The notes: generated by a model from the sequence alone, not told the origin. 45,101 nt of DNA from Halalkalibacter hemicellulosilyticusJCM 9152 (GCF_000513115.1 NZ_BAUU01000032.1:1-45101); one strand, 5' to 3'; numbered from the stretch's first letter, positions 25,607 to 37,283 are shown. Translations and numbers: made by a program.

Positions 25607-26614
25607 TTGAAATATGTACTATTCTTGCTATCGGCTTTTCTACTAGTAGGGTGTGAAGCTAGTGATCAAAATGATCAAATATTTACAAGTGATGAACATT
25701 CCATTTTGTTAATTCTACCTGAGAGAATGGGTACTAATCCATTTCTAAACGATATTCGAATAGGTATTGAACGATTTAGTGAAGAAAATAATATGCATGT
25801 AAACACGATTGAATCAAAAAATGAGGAACAATTATATGATTATCTAAGCTATTATGCAAATGAAGGGTATGATTTAATTGTGACTGGAACGTATAAAGCC
25901 CACGATGCTTTATATGATGTCGCTTCTGAATATTCTTCTCAATCTTTTTTAATCGTTGACTTTTTCGTGGATCTTCCTAATGTGGCGAGTATTACGTTTC
26001 AAGAGCAGGAGGCTTCTTTCTTACTTGGTGTACTAGCAGGTTATATAACGGAAACGAATGTGGTTGGAATGGTGGCTGCAATGGATGTACCGTTATTGCA
26101 AAAGTGGGTAACTGGTTATGAGTTAGGTGTTCACACTGTAAATCCTGAGGCTAAGGTTATAATAGACTATGTCGGTCATTTTGCAGACCCTGCTACTGCA
26201 AAGGATATAGCAATTGAATTCGCACGTGATAATGCGGACTTTGTTGCTGGTGCAGCTGCTGTTGGTAATTATGGTGTTTTTGAAGCAGCACTAGAAGAGG
26301 GGTTTTATACTGCTGGACAAGACCATGATCAATTAATAATTGACCCAGAGCACATTCTTATTTCACAATTGAAAATGGCAGATGAAGCCGTTTATCATAC
26401 ACTTGAGTTATTCTTAAATGAGACCTTTCAAGGAAAGGAATATACTTATGGATTAAAAGAGGAGTTTATCGGAGTGACACATATTACTCATCCTACTGAT
26501 TCACCATTAAATCATGTTATAAATGAAGAGGTCTTACAAGTTTTAAATCATTATAAAGAACAAATTATTTCGAAGGAGATTGTTATTCCTAACCCTTTGG
26601 AGGATAGACAATAA
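25607..26614 (+). CDS. BMP-family lipoprotein 2 (orphan, paralogue of lipoprotein 1)
   Basis: This 335-residue lipoprotein (LLVGC lipobox) is clearly paralogous to the protein at 19308-20357. Both have ILPERxGxNPF, ETNVVGMVAAMD with PLL, FADPA, AGAAAVG with GVFEAA, TAGQD, and DPEHI followed by SQ. TTG 25607 is set by GAGGT eight bases upstream. No permease or transport ATPase gene follows; the next gene, 19 bp away, encodes a predicted ABC-class ATPase of a non-transport type. The product could feed the upstream importer with different affinity or act as a sensor. B. subtilis Med, a BMP-like lipoprotein that influences competence, shows the family can have non-transport roles. Confidence 0.85.
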   Translation: MKYVLFLLSAFLLVGCEASDQNDQIFTSDEHSILLILPERMGTNPFLNDIRIGIERFSEENNMHVNTIESKNEEQLYDYLSYYANEGYDLIVTGTYKAHDALYDVASEYSSQSFLIVDFFVDLPNVASITFQEQEASFLLGVLAGYITETNVVGMVAAMDVPLLQKWVTGYELGVHTVNPEAKVIIDYVGHFADPATAKDIAIEFARDNADFVAGAAAVGNYGVFEAALEEGFYTAGQDHDQLIIDPEHILISQLKMADEAVYHTLELFLNETFQGKEYTYGLKEEFIGVTHITHPTDSPLNHVINEEVLQVLNHYKEQIISKEIVIPNPLEDRQ

Positions 26615-26633
26615 TGGACTGGAGGGTTACGAC

Positions 26634-28333
26634 ATGGATCGATTAAAGAAGCTCTTATATAAAATAGATCAAAAAGGATATAAGTCTTATAAAGAAATAC
26701 AAGGTATGTATCAATTTTCACATTTCTTTCTTCATATTGATTATGTTCAAGGGGATCCATATGCTAGCCCGTCAAAAATACGCCTTCGTATTCCCTTGAA
26801 CAAAACAGCAATGAAAGAGGATTGGTGTAAGCGATCCTATCATCGAATACGCTGTGAGGACACAATAGCAAGAAAAGTAGGTTATGCGGTTAAAAAACAA
26901 AACCGAAATATAAGAGGATCAGGGAAAAGTGGTCTAATCTTATTTGATGAACCAAGTCAAAAAGTGATTGAACGTTCAGCGGTCATGATTGATCATAAGT
27001 TCGTTACTATTTGCCTTAGTGTTGGTTTACCTGCTAATGGTAGACGGATTGCCGGCCAGGATGCTGTGAAGCTATTATGCACCTACATTCCTACAATTAT
27101 CGCAAACTCCCTTTTTACACTTAATGAGACGGATTTGTATAATGAAATAAAATTAGCTGATCAACAACAAACCATACGACGATATTTAAAAGAACATCAG
27201 TTTATTGCATTTATTGCAAATGAAGCCATACTCGCTCGTGAAAGTGGTGTAAGTGATCAGTCAATGAATAAAGATGTTGTTCCTTTTGTTTCACCAAGTA
27301 GTCTAGAAATCGCAATAAAAGTTCCTCATCAGGTTGAGCCTATAAAAGGGATGGTTATTAAAAAAGGGATTACATTAATCGTCGGCGGTGGCTATCATGG
27401 GAAATCGAGCTTTTAAAAGCGATAGAAAGTGGTGTTTATGATCATTGTCAAGGTGATGGACGAGAGTTTGTCATAACAAACAAACAGGCGGTGAAAATCC
27501 GTGCTGAAGATGGAAGAAGCGTAAGAAGTGTAAATATTTCTCCTTTTATTAGGTCTTTACCATTTTCAAACGATACGACTTGTTTTTCAACAGATAATGC
27601 TAGTGGAAGTACTTCGCAAGCAGCCAATGTGATGGAAATGATTGAAATTGGAGCAGAGATACTTCTTATTGATGAAGATACGACAGCGACAAACTTTATG
27701 ATACGCGATGCAAGAATGCAGCAATTAATTGAGAAAGAATCAGAACCTATTACACCTTTTATTGATAAGATCGAACAATTAAAAAATGAAAAGAATATCT
27801 CTAGCATCATTGTGATGGGCGGCTCAGGTGATTATTTCGATGTAGCTGATTGTGTGATTAAAATGAAAGAATACGTTCCATTCGAAGTAACAGGTGAAGC
27901 TAAAGCGATAGCTCAACAAATTCAGATAGATCGTCAGCATGAAGGTGGGAATTCATTTGGTCAAGTAGCAGATCGCTATTTATTGCCCAATAGTTTGAAT
28001 AGCATGGAAGGAAGAAAAAGAAGGGTGAAAGCACGGGGGATGTATGAAATTCAGTATGGCTCCCAAAGTATTAATCTTCATTCTATTGAGCAGTTGGTTG
28101 ATGAAAGTCAAACGAGAATGATAGCAGATATATTGTATTACGTAGAACGAAATAACAACTTAGTTCAACAGTGTAGTTTAAAGGAGCTAGCTGAATTAAT
28201 TGAAGAACAGTTGAATAAACGAGGGATCACTTCTGTATCTCAACATAATGGACATCCTGGTGATATAGCAAGACCAAGAGCCTTTGAAATAATGGCTGCT
28301 CTAAATCGATTGCGCTCAGTTCAAATAAAATAA
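26634..28333 (+). pseudogene. predicted ABC-class ATPase (PF09818/COG3044 type), frameshifted in Walker A
   Basis: The two open frames together resemble the conserved but uncharacterised 'predicted ATPase of the ABC class'. The first (from ATG 26634 behind GGAGGG) holds SGLILFDEPSQKVIERSA and FVTICLSVGLPANGRRI, and ends in GGGYHGKS followed by a stop at 27414. The second resumes with LLKAIESGVYDHCQGDGREFVIT, the expected continuation of the P-loop, then ILLIDEDTTATNFMIRD (Walker B region) and the C-terminal domain. One missing base near 27407 accounts for the break; restored length is 566 residues. The product is cytosolic and has no membrane helices. Biological role unknown. The gene is co-transcribed with the orphan BMP lipoprotein. 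Confidence 0.82.
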
Positions 28334-28338
28334 AAATG

Positions 28339-28381
28339 AAAGGGATGTGCGCTAGTTTGAGGATTAAGCGTACGTTCCTTT
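28339..28381. terminator. bidirectional terminator between convergent genes
   Basis: A 15-bp stem with three G-U pairs, AAAGGGATGTGCGCT (28339-28353) and AGCGTACGTTCCTTT (28367-28381), is followed by TATTTTC. Its right arm overlaps the last codons of the minus-strand gene. Confidence 0.7.
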
Positions 28382-28927
28382 TATTTTCAAAAATAATTTT
28401 GTTAACCATAAGGATAAAAAAGCCACAATTATGTCAATAAGAAATAAGTAAAACAAATTCATGCCGTTTTCTAAACGTAATAAGTCTATAAGTAGTGAAA
28501 GCCCCCCAAAGCCAAACGCGAAAATAATCGAAGCAACGACAGCATATAAGTAAAAATTTCGATTATAGTTAGTGCAAAATTGATAAATAAGCATGTATGT
28601 TACAGGAAACAATACAGCCGTAACCGTGACACCAACGGGTAGCATATGCGTTAAGCTATGTGGGTGTATAATTAAATTGTTCATGGAAAGAATATTATCA
28701 ATGTTTGCCCAAAGGACATGAGCAGTATAACCAAAAAAGGTTATTTCGAAGATTCGTTTGCGGTCTATTAGTACATATAATATAAAGAGCGGTAGTAGGA
28801 TCGTAGCGATATTCCCCCAAAAATACCACGTATTTATACCTGCATATTGCGACCAATATTGCCTGGTTAGTGTAAGAAGCTCCTCTTTTTTGTCTAGAAT
28901 GCTTTCGTATAGTTGTTCTTTTTTCAT
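28364..28927 (-). CDS. polytopic membrane protein, possibly CBO0543 family
   Basis: I do not recognise a function. The 187-residue protein has a short charged N-terminus and about five hydrophobic helices (near 38-56, 64-80, 95-115, 125-150 and 160-180), with conserved-looking Trp and His-Pro residues (IIHPHSLTHMLPVG) and FPVTYMLIYQ. This pattern resembles the CBO0543-like family of Bacillus/Clostridium membrane proteins; that match is tentative. AGGAGG precedes the ATG by about eleven bases. It is a single-gene unit, convergent with the ATPase gene. Confidence 0.6.
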   Translation of the reverse strand: MKKEQLYESILDKKEELLTLTRQYWSQYAGINTWYFWGNIATILLPLFILYVLIDRKRIFEITFFGYTAHVLWANIDNILSMNNLIIHPHSLTHMLPVGVTVTAVLFPVTYMLIYQFCTNYNRNFYLYAVVASIIFAFGFGGLSLLIDLLRLENGMNLFYLFLIDIIVAFLSLWLTKLFLKIKGTYA

Positions 28928-29003
28928 AAAAGCATGATCCTCCTAATGACTACTTCTGTATTTTTATTGTTTCCAACATGAAACGGTTTATCCATTTAGG
29001 CGT

Positions 29004-29059
29004 AAAATATAGTGGTTTAACGAAAATATGAGTGACTTGAATTAGAATATGAGCCACTT
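29004..29059 (+). repeat. three short direct repeats, period about 20 bp
   Basis: AAAATATAGTGGTTTA (29004), AAAATATGAGTGACTT (29023) and AGAATATGAGCCACTT (29044) recur with 19- and 21-bp spacing in a 310-bp gap (28928-29237). Copies 2 and 3 agree at 13 of 16 positions. They may be regulator sites or the remnant of an IS end such as those of IS21-type elements, which carry multiple terminal repeats. Confidence 0.5.
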
Positions 29060-29156
29060 TAGGAACTTGACCGCAACGAGTTTTCATTCATGCTAAATCC
29101 ACTATGAGACGGTTAGAGATGTCTCTTATTGAATGAAAAGATGTATTCATTGATTG

Positions 29157-29185
29157 TTGACTTAATGGAAATAAGGTATTATCAA
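29157..29185 (+). promoter_or_regulatory. putative promoter of the AraC/GH4 unit
   Basis: TTGACT (29157-29162) and TATCAA (29180-29185) are 17 bp apart, about 50 bp before the AraC-family regulator gene. Confidence 0.45.
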
Positions 29186-29237
29186 TAAAAAGTATGTACT
29201 TGAATAAGTTTTATAAATTGATTAGGGGGAATCCTTC

Positions 29238-30131
29238 ATGACTTATATGAGTCTCTATAATTCTGCTTTAATACAATCTGACTTTTATCCTACAATTGTC
29301 TTTTATTATTACAAACAATGGCATAGTTACGAAATGGATAATCATAGTCATCCACAAGTTGAGATTATGTATGTTATTTCAGGAGAATGTGAGATTGGTT
29401 TTGAGCAGAAGAGAATACGGATGAAGAAAGGTCAATTTATTCTTATTGATTCAAATGTTAAGCATCGATTAATCGTTCGAAATGATCAATATTGTCGAAT
29501 GCTGAATGTAGAATTTATGTTCAGTCAAAATAGTGTTTCGATACCTTCCGTTTCCGATCTTGCCACAGACGACGAGCATTTAATGTCGTTCCTAAAATGT
29601 GCACGTGATTTTAATGTGCTTGAAGATTCAAGTGAAGTGTACCTTATATTAAAAAGTCTAATTCTCGAACTTGATAAAAAGGAAAAGCAAAATCAATTAA
29701 TGGTCGGATTGTACTTGTGTCAATTATTAATAAAAATAGCTCAACTAGATCAAGAGGCGAAGCAATTTCAATCGAAATGGAATCACCCATATGTGAAAAA
29801 GGCGATTCATTATATTCATCATCATTATGACTGTTCGATTAAGGTAAAGGATATTGCCGATTCCGTTCATTTACATCCTAGTTATCTGCATCGCATTTTT
29901 AAAGAATACACTGGAATTTCGATTATGGATTATTTGCTTTCACATCGTATCGATAAAGCAAAAGATTTATTAAAACGCACAGATATTCCTATAACAGAAA
30001 TCGCTGATTATGTTGGAATGAGCAGTGGTCAGTATTTTAGTACTTTATTTAAAAAAAATGTAGGGGTAAGCCCATTGCAATTTCGAAATGAAACAAAACA
30101 AGTGCGAAATCATTCTTCTATTATAAGTTAG
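29238..30131 (+). CDS. AraC-family regulator, likely for the GH4 gene
   Basis: This 297-residue protein has an N-terminal cupin fold (HSHPQVEIMYVISGECEIG near 33-55, a typical AraC sensor start) and a C-terminal AraC DNA-binding domain (about 185-285; LHPSYLHRIFKEYTGISIMDYLLSHRI and GMSSGQYFSTLFKKNVGVSPLQFR). The gene has a GGGGGAA-containing ribosome binding site and ends about 108 bp before the GH4 gene on the same strand, with no terminator between them. It probably controls that gene in response to a galactoside or related sugar. Confidence 0.88.
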   Translation: MTYMSLYNSALIQSDFYPTIVFYYYKQWHSYEMDNHSHPQVEIMYVISGECEIGFEQKRIRMKKGQFILIDSNVKHRLIVRNDQYCRMLNVEFMFSQNSVSIPSVSDLATDDEHLMSFLKCARDFNVLEDSSEVYLILKSLILELDKKEKQNQLMVGLYLCQLLIKIAQLDQEAKQFQSKWNHPYVKKAIHYIHHHYDCSIKVKDIADSVHLHPSYLHRIFKEYTGISIMDYLLSHRIDKAKDLLKRTDIPITEIADYVGMSSGQYFSTLFKKNVGVSPLQFRNETKQVRNHSSIIS

Positions 30132-30239
30132 CATTTTATACATTTATCCTGAAGAAACGTCAGAAATTTGAAAGCGGTGTATCTCCTCTTAATGCTACAA
30201 TTTTCATTGAACTGGATCTTTGAAAAAGGAGATGATTAT

Positions 30240-31738
30240 ATGTCATTTAAAGTCGCTTTTATTGGTGCTGGAAGTATTGGATTTACGAGAGGATTATTAC
30301 GTGATTTGTTATCTGTTCCTGAGTTTCACAATATTGAAGTCGCATTCACGGATATTAATGAACAAAACTTGGACATGGTAACAGAACTTTGCCAACGAGA
30401 TATTAATGAAAATGGATTGAATATTCAAATTCAATCATCATTGAATCGTAGAGAAGTTTTGAAGAACGCACGCTATATTTTTACTGTCGTACGAATAGGA
30501 GGATTGGAAGCATTCTCAACAGACATTGAAATTCCGCTAAAATACGGAATAGATCAATGTGTAGGGGATACACTTTGTGCTGGTGGTATTATGTACGGTC
30601 AGCGCGGTATAGCAGAAATGATGAATATTTGTAAAGACATTCGAGAAGTAAGTGAACCTAATTGCTTACAATTAAATTATGCAAATCCAATGGCGATGTT
30701 AACGTGGGCCTGTAATAAGTATGGTGGTGTACGTACGGTTGGTCTATGCCATGGTGTTCAAGGTGGCCATCGACAAATTGCAGAAGCTTTCGGATTAAAA
30801 AAAGAAGAAATTGATATAGTCTGTGCTGGTATTAATCATCAAACATGGTATATCCAAGTAAAGCACAATGGAGAAGATTTGACAGACCGTATGTTAGAAG
30901 CATTCGAGAGCCATCCTGAATTTAGAAAAACGGAAAAGGTACGCATCGATATGCTGAAACGGTTTGGCTATTATAGTACCGAATCAAACGGACATTTAAG
31001 TGAATATGTGCCTTGGTATCGTAAGCGATCAAAAGAGGTTCATGATTGGATTGACCTTGGAAGTTGGATTAATGGGGAAACGGGAGGATATTTACGGGTT
31101 TGTACGGAAGGAAGGACATGGTTTGAAACTGATTTTCCAAACTGGTTGAAGGAGCCAGCCTACACATATTCCTCCGAAGAGCGTGGTGAGGAACATGGAT
31201 CATATATTGTTGAAGGTCTAGAGACGGGGCGAATTTATCGTGGACACTTTAATGTAGTAAACAATGGAATCATCTCCAATTTGCCAGATGATGCCATCAT
31301 TGAGGCGCCAGGTATGTAGACCGTAATGGTATTAATATGCCTCATGTAGGTGAGTTACCTTTAGGGTGTGCGTCAGTTTGTCAAACGAGCATTTCCGTAC
31401 AACGACTATCCGTTGAAGCAGCAATCCTTGGCAATGATCAACTACTACGTCAAGCATTTATGATGGATCCTTTAGTAGGAGCAGTTTGTAACCCACCTGA
31501 AATCTGGCAATTAGTAGATGAAATGCTTGTGGCACAAGAGCAATGGCTACCACAATATGTAGAAGCGATAGAATTGGCGAAAGAAAGATTGTCCTCAGAG
31601 GAATTAATTCCTACTCGTAACTATAAAGGAGCAGCTCGATTAAAAACAAAGTCAATTAAAGAAATGCAAGAAAACCGTGATGAAGCGATGAAGAATGCTA
31701 CTGAAGCTGATAAAGCAAAAGAAAGACCTTCATTGTAA
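30240..31738 (+). pseudogene. GH4 family glycosidase (alpha-galactosidase MelA-like), frameshifted
   Basis: This NAD- and Mn-dependent GH4 glycosidase has the Rossmann motif FIGAGSIGFTRGLLRDLL, the NYANPMAMLTW segment and GLCHGVQGG, whose Cys and His match the GH4 metal ligands. AAAAAGGAG sets the start at ATG 30240. The first frame stops at 31317-31319 after IIEAPG; the second frame continues with VDRNGINMPHVGELPLG. One missing T near 31313 (GGTATG back to GGTTATG) restores 499 residues. No signal peptide. The family includes alpha-galactosidases, alpha-glucosidases and uronidases, so the exact substrate is uncertain. Confidence 0.85.
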
Positions 31739-31749
31739 AAGTGTTAGCT

Positions 31750-31786
31750 AGGCATTCTAAATGCGTATAACTTTAGAATGCCTTTT
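31750..31786 (+). terminator. terminator after GH4
   Basis: A perfect 12-bp stem, AGGCATTCTAAA (31750-31761) and TTTAGAATGCCT (31772-31783), is followed by TTT. Confidence 0.88.
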
Positions 31787-31824
31787 CTACTGAGTCAGTA
31801 AAATAAAAGATGTACTCACTTCAA

Positions 31825-33523
<1,699 letters not shown>

Positions 33524-33616
33524 AAATCTCTTAGAGGTCGCCTTGAGGCGGCTCCTTAATCATTAATACTAGATTTTAAAGGGTGAATATAATTTCACGT
33601 AATGTATTTTCTTACG

Positions 33617-33646
33617 TTGTAAAAAACATCGAAGCTAGTGTATGAT
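33617..33646 (+). promoter_or_regulatory. putative promoter of galM
   Basis: TTGTAA (33617-33622) and TATGAT (33641-33646) are 18 bp apart, 65 bp before the epimerase start. A hairpin without a T-tract around 33531-33557 separates it from abfA. Confidence 0.5.
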
Positions 33647-33710
33647 GATAATGAATTCGTTTTCTTCAAATGGAGAGAAGTGATGTTGTGATTAGAGGAG
33701 GAGAGTTTTA

Positions 33711-34757
33711 ATGAAGATAATTAAAGATCTGTTCGGACAAGTTGACGGTCAAAATGTATATGCTTATACATTAACAAATGATAGAGGAATGGAAGTTACT
33801 AGCATTGATTACGGTTGTATTATTACACGAATTTCTACACCTGATCGCGAAGGTCAAATTGAAAATGTTGTACTCGGTTTTGATTCAATTGAGGAATATG
33901 TGGGGCATTCTCCTTATTTCGGGGCAGTATGTGGTAGAGTTGCGGGTCGCATAAAAGGTGCTCAATTTACATTAAACAATCAAACATATACTCTAGCACA
34001 AAATGATGGTTCTAACCATTTACATGGAGGAATAAAAGGCTACGATAAGGTTATTTGGAAATCTGAACCTTTTGAAGAGCCTAATAAAATTGGTGTTGTT
34101 TTCACTTATCACAGTTTTGATGGAGAAGAAGGATACCCTGGGAATGTCTCAATACAAGTTACATATACGTTAACAAACGATAATCAGTTTGCTATCGATT
34201 ATCAAGCTATTCCTGATCAAGATACGTTAATAAATTTGACGAATCATACATATTTCAACTTGAGTGGCAACGTAAAAAGCACGATTAAAGAACATCAATT
34301 AACATTAAAAAGTAAACAGTATTTAAGTTTAGCTGATGATTTAATGCCGACTGGAGAATTCGTTGATAGTGAAGACACTGTTTTTGATTTTACAAATGGA
34401 AGAAAAATACTAGATGGTATTCACTCAAATTTAAAACAAAACCAGTTAGCTGGAAATGGTTATGATCACCCGTTCCTTTTAGATAAAAATCAAGATGAAG
34501 AAATTCGTCTCGAAGACGAGCAAAGTGGTCGTGTACTCATCATCGAAACGAATGAACCAAGTGTAGTCTTATATACAGGGAACATGATAAGTGAAGATTT
34601 TTCAATTAGAAATGTTCCTGCAGAAAAGTATTTAGGTTTGTGTCTTGAAACCCAAGGACTACCTGATGCCATTCATCACGATCACTTTCCATCTATTATT
34701 GTTAAAAAAGGGACTGAATACAAGAGAAGAACAACGTATACATTTACAACGAATTAA
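33711..34757 (+). CDS. galM: aldose 1-epimerase
   Basis: This 348-residue mutarotase interconverts alpha and beta anomers of released sugars. Family motifs are YGCIITRISTPDREG near the start, YFGAVCGRVAGRI, the histidines of NHLHGGIKGYDK and LTNHTYFNLSG (substrate-binding and catalytic bases), and the glutamate of CLETQGLPDAIHH as acid/base. GAGGAGGAGAG precedes the ATG. Cytosolic, in line with the intracellular hydrolases around it. Bacterial arabinose loci often carry such an epimerase, so arabinose or galactose are both plausible substrates. Confidence 0.92.
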   Translation: MKIIKDLFGQVDGQNVYAYTLTNDRGMEVTSIDYGCIITRISTPDREGQIENVVLGFDSIEEYVGHSPYFGAVCGRVAGRIKGAQFTLNNQTYTLAQNDGSNHLHGGIKGYDKVIWKSEPFEEPNKIGVVFTYHSFDGEEGYPGNVSIQVTYTLTNDNQFAIDYQAIPDQDTLINLTNHTYFNLSGNVKSTIKEHQLTLKSKQYLSLADDLMPTGEFVDSEDTVFDFTNGRKILDGIHSNLKQNQLAGNGYDHPFLLDKNQDEEIRLEDEQSGRVLIIETNEPSVVLYTGNMISEDFSIRNVPAEKYLGLCLETQGLPDAIHHDHFPSIIVKKGTEYKRRTTYTFTTN

Positions 34758-34771
34758 ATGATTGCAGACTT

Positions 34772-34810
34772 TGACCGAAAAGAGAAGTGACTTTTTTCGG
34801 TCATTTTTTT
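34772..34810 (+). terminator. terminator after galM
   Basis: Stem TGACCGAAAA (34772-34781) and TTTTCGGTCA (34794-34803) is followed by TTTTTTT. The rest of the 290-bp gap before araD holds the AraR box and promoter below. Confidence 0.85.
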
Positions 34811-34981
34811 GTTTGATAAAAACAGTTTCTAGGATGAAAAATCAAGGAAGAATGAGTAAGTTTGGTCAAGAACATCGGTTTCATTGCGGAATACATTTTG
34901 TGAAAAGCTATCCTAATTCTAATAGCATTTTCAAGACGCATGCTTTTCTTATTCTACAAATTATAGAGAAAACTATTTATT

Positions 34982-35004
34982 TATTGTACGTACAAGTGTA
35001 TAAT
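34982..35004 (+). promoter_or_regulatory. AraR operator overlapping the araD promoter
   Basis: TATTGTACGTACAAGT (34982-34997) contains the perfect palindrome TTGTACGTACAA and matches the AraR consensus core. TATAAT (34999-35004) lies right after it, so the box fills the -35/-10 spacer and binding would block RNA polymerase. Confidence 0.8.
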
Positions 35005-35047
35005 AGGTTTAAGGGCATTTAACACTAGTTGAAAGGGGTTGTGATAG

Positions 35048-35737
35048 TTGTTAGAAAGTCTTAAAGAATCTGTTTTAAAGGCGAATCTTGCGCTACCTAA
35101 GCATGAACTCGTTACTTTTACTTGGGGAAATGTGAGTGGCATTGATCGAGATTCGAGCCTAGTAGTTATTAAGCCTAGTGGAGTAGAGTATTCCGATTTA
35201 AAACGTGATGACATGGTTGTTGTTAACTTAGAGGGTGAAGTGGTAGAGGGTAACCTTAAGCCGTCTTCAGATACTGCTACTCATGTTGCGTTGTACAAAG
35301 CTTTTTCAAGTATTGGAGGAATTGTTCATACTCATTCGCCATGGGCAACAAGTTGGGCTCAAGCGGGGAAATCAATACCGGCATTTGGCACAACTCAAGC
35401 TGATTATTTTTATGGAGAGGTTCCTTGTACGCGAGATATGACGAAAGAGGAAATTCAGGGAGCGTATGAATTAGAGACAGGTAATGTCATTGTCGAAACA
35501 TTTAAAGATATTGACCCTATGCAAGTTCCAGCAGTATTAGTGAAGTCTCATGCTCCTTTTGTATGGGGGAAGGATCCTAATAATGCTGTTCATAATGCGG
35601 TTGTTTTAGAAGAAGTTGCAAAAATGGCATCTCGTACTTTGCAATTAAACCCTCATACGACAGCAATGGATCAAGATTTACTTGATAAACATTTTTTACG
35701 TAAACATGGTGCGAATGCTTACTATGGACAAAGGTAA
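35048..35737 (+). CDS. araD: L-ribulose-5-phosphate 4-epimerase
   Basis: This 229-residue class II aldolase-type enzyme converts L-ribulose-5-phosphate to D-xylulose-5-phosphate, the last step of arabinose entry into the pentose phosphate pathway. [11 protein letters not shown] and [11 protein letters not shown] form the phosphate-binding region. The histidines in [16 protein letters not shown] and a later one in [10 protein letters not shown] are the zinc ligands. A TTG at 35048 is the start, nine bases after AAAGGGG. It forms a two-gene unit with araA under the AraR box upstream. Confidence 0.95.
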   Translation: MLESLKESVLKANLALPKHELVTFTWGNVSGIDRDSSLVVIKPSGVEYSDLKRDDMVVVNLEGEVVEGNLKPSSDTATHVALYKAFSSIGGIVHTHSPWATSWAQAGKSIPAFGTTQADYFYGEVPCTRDMTKEEIQGAYELETGNVIVETFKDIDPMQVPAVLVKSHAPFVWGKDPNNAVHNAVVLEEVAKMASRTLQLNPHTTAMDQDLLDKHFLRKHGANAYYGQR

Positions 35738-35788
35738 TTTTTCTTTTGAAATAAATGAAAACAAATTCGTTTTTAGGAGGATGCAGGA

Positions 35789-37255
35789 ATGTTAAAGGTA
35801 AAAGAATATGAGTTTTGGTTTGTTACAGGTAGTCAACATTTATATGGACCTGAAACATTAGATCAGGTTGCTGATCATTCCGAGCAAATTGTTACTGGGT
35901 TAAATGAAAATGATTTTGCCTATAAGATCGTCTTTAAACCTGTTGTAAAAACTGCTGATGAAATTAGAAAACTTTGTATTGAAGCAAATTCAGATGAGAA
36001 ATGTGCAGGTATCATTACTTGGATGCATACATTTTCACCAGCTAAAATGTGGATTGCTGGGCTTTCAGAATTACGCAAATCATTATTACATTTGCATACT
36101 CAATTTAATCGCGATATCCCTTGGGATAAAATTGATATGGACTTCATGAATTTAAATCAATCAGCTCATGGTGACAGAGAATATGGCTTTATCGGTTCTA
36201 GAATGAAAATAGGACGTAAAGTAGTTGTAGGGCATTGGCAAAGCCCAAAAGTGATCAGTCGTGTAGATAGTTGGATAAAAACAGCTGTAGCTTTTGAAGA
36301 AAGCAAAACATTAAAAATTGCTCGCTTTGGAGATAACATGCGTGAAGTAGCGGTTACGGAAGGCGATAAAGTCGAAGCTCAAATTCAATTCGGTTGGTCT
36401 ACGTCATATTTTGGTATCGGTGATTTAGTTGCTAAAATGAATGAATTCTCTCAAGATGATGTGGAAAGACTGTTCAATGAATACAAAGAACAGTATGATA
36501 TTGCTGATGGAGAGAACATTGAGTCGATTAAATATCAAGCGAAAATTGAGCTTGGATTGAAAGCATTTTTAGAAGAAGGCGGATTTACAGCATTTACAAC
36601 GAACTTTGAAGATTTACATGGAATGGATCAATTGCCAGGTTTAGCAGTTCAGCGTTTAATGGAGCAAGGCTATGGATTTGCTGGTGAAGGAGATTGGAAA
36701 ACAGCAGCTCTTGTTCGCTTAATGAAGATCATAGCTGATGGTGAAGGAACATCATTTATGGAAGATTATACGTATCATTTAGAAGAAGGTAATGAGTTAG
36801 TACTCGGCTCTCATATGTTGGAGGTATGTCCAACTGTCGCAGCAACTCGTCCAAAGCTAGAAGTGCATCCACTAGGTATTGGTGGTAAAGATGACCCGGC
36901 ACGCATGGTATTTGATGGTGATGAAGGTCCGGCATTAAATGCATCTATTGTTGATCTAGGGAATCGTTTCCGTCTAATTATTAATGAAGTTGAAGCAGTT
37001 AAACCGGAGAAGGAAATGCCTAATTTACCAGTTGCTAAGGTTCTTTGGAAGCCTAAGCCGTCGTTGAGTGAGTCGGCAGAAGCTTGGATTTATGCCGGTG
37101 GTGCTCATCATACGGTATTTTCATTTAAAGTTACACCAGAGCAATTATATGATTGGGCAACAATGGTCAATATTGAATGTGTCTTTATTAATGATTCGAC
37201 TAATGTAATGGCGTTCCAAAACGAATTAAGGTGGAATGATATTGCCTTTCGTTAA
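35789..37255 (+). CDS. araA: L-arabinose isomerase
   Basis: This 488-residue enzyme converts L-arabinose to L-ribulose. Metal and catalytic residues lie in the expected motifs: Glu in GFAGEGDWKTAALVR, Glu in SFMEDYTYHLEEGN, His in LGSHMLEVCPTVA, and His in GGAHHTVFSF. The N-terminus FWFVTGSQHLYGPETLDQV is the family signature. It lies 51 bp after araD behind AGGAGG. Intact and full-length. The next enzyme, ribulokinase (AraB), is not encoded anywhere in the window. Confidence 0.97.
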   Translation: MLKVKEYEFWFVTGSQHLYGPETLDQVADHSEQIVTGLNENDFAYKIVFKPVVKTADEIRKLCIEANSDEKCAGIITWMHTFSPAKMWIAGLSELRKSLLHLHTQFNRDIPWDKIDMDFMNLNQSAHGDREYGFIGSRMKIGRKVVVGHWQSPKVISRVDSWIKTAVAFEESKTLKIARFGDNMREVAVTEGDKVEAQIQFGWSTSYFGIGDLVAKMNEFSQDDVERLFNEYKEQYDIADGENIESIKYQAKIELGLKAFLEEGGFTAFTTNFEDLHGMDQLPGLAVQRLMEQGYGFAGEGDWKTAALVRLMKIIADGEGTSFMEDYTYHLEEGNELVLGSHMLEVCPTVAATRPKLEVHPLGIGGKDDPARMVFDGDEGPALNASIVDLGNRFRLIINEVEAVKPEKEMPNLPVAKVLWKPKPSLSESAEAWIYAGGAHHTVFSFKVTPEQLYDWATMVNIECVFINDSTNVMAFQNELRWNDIAFR

Positions 37256-37283
37256 AATGTAAAATCCTACGAAGTATCAACAG

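Noticed and set aside
27448-27810. 120-codon minus-strand open frame within the ABC-class ATPase gene
   Set aside because: The opposite strand encodes conserved ATPase sequence across this interval; the antisense frame has no plausible start signal or recognisable motif.
28928-29237. Intact insertion sequence in the gap before the AraC regulator
   Set aside because: Repeats are present, but there is no transposase frame, no terminal inverted repeat pair and no target duplication.
34762-35022. 86-codon plus-strand open frame between galM and araD
   Set aside because: It runs through the galM terminator, the AraR box and the araD promoter, lacks a ribosome binding site and matches no family I recognise.
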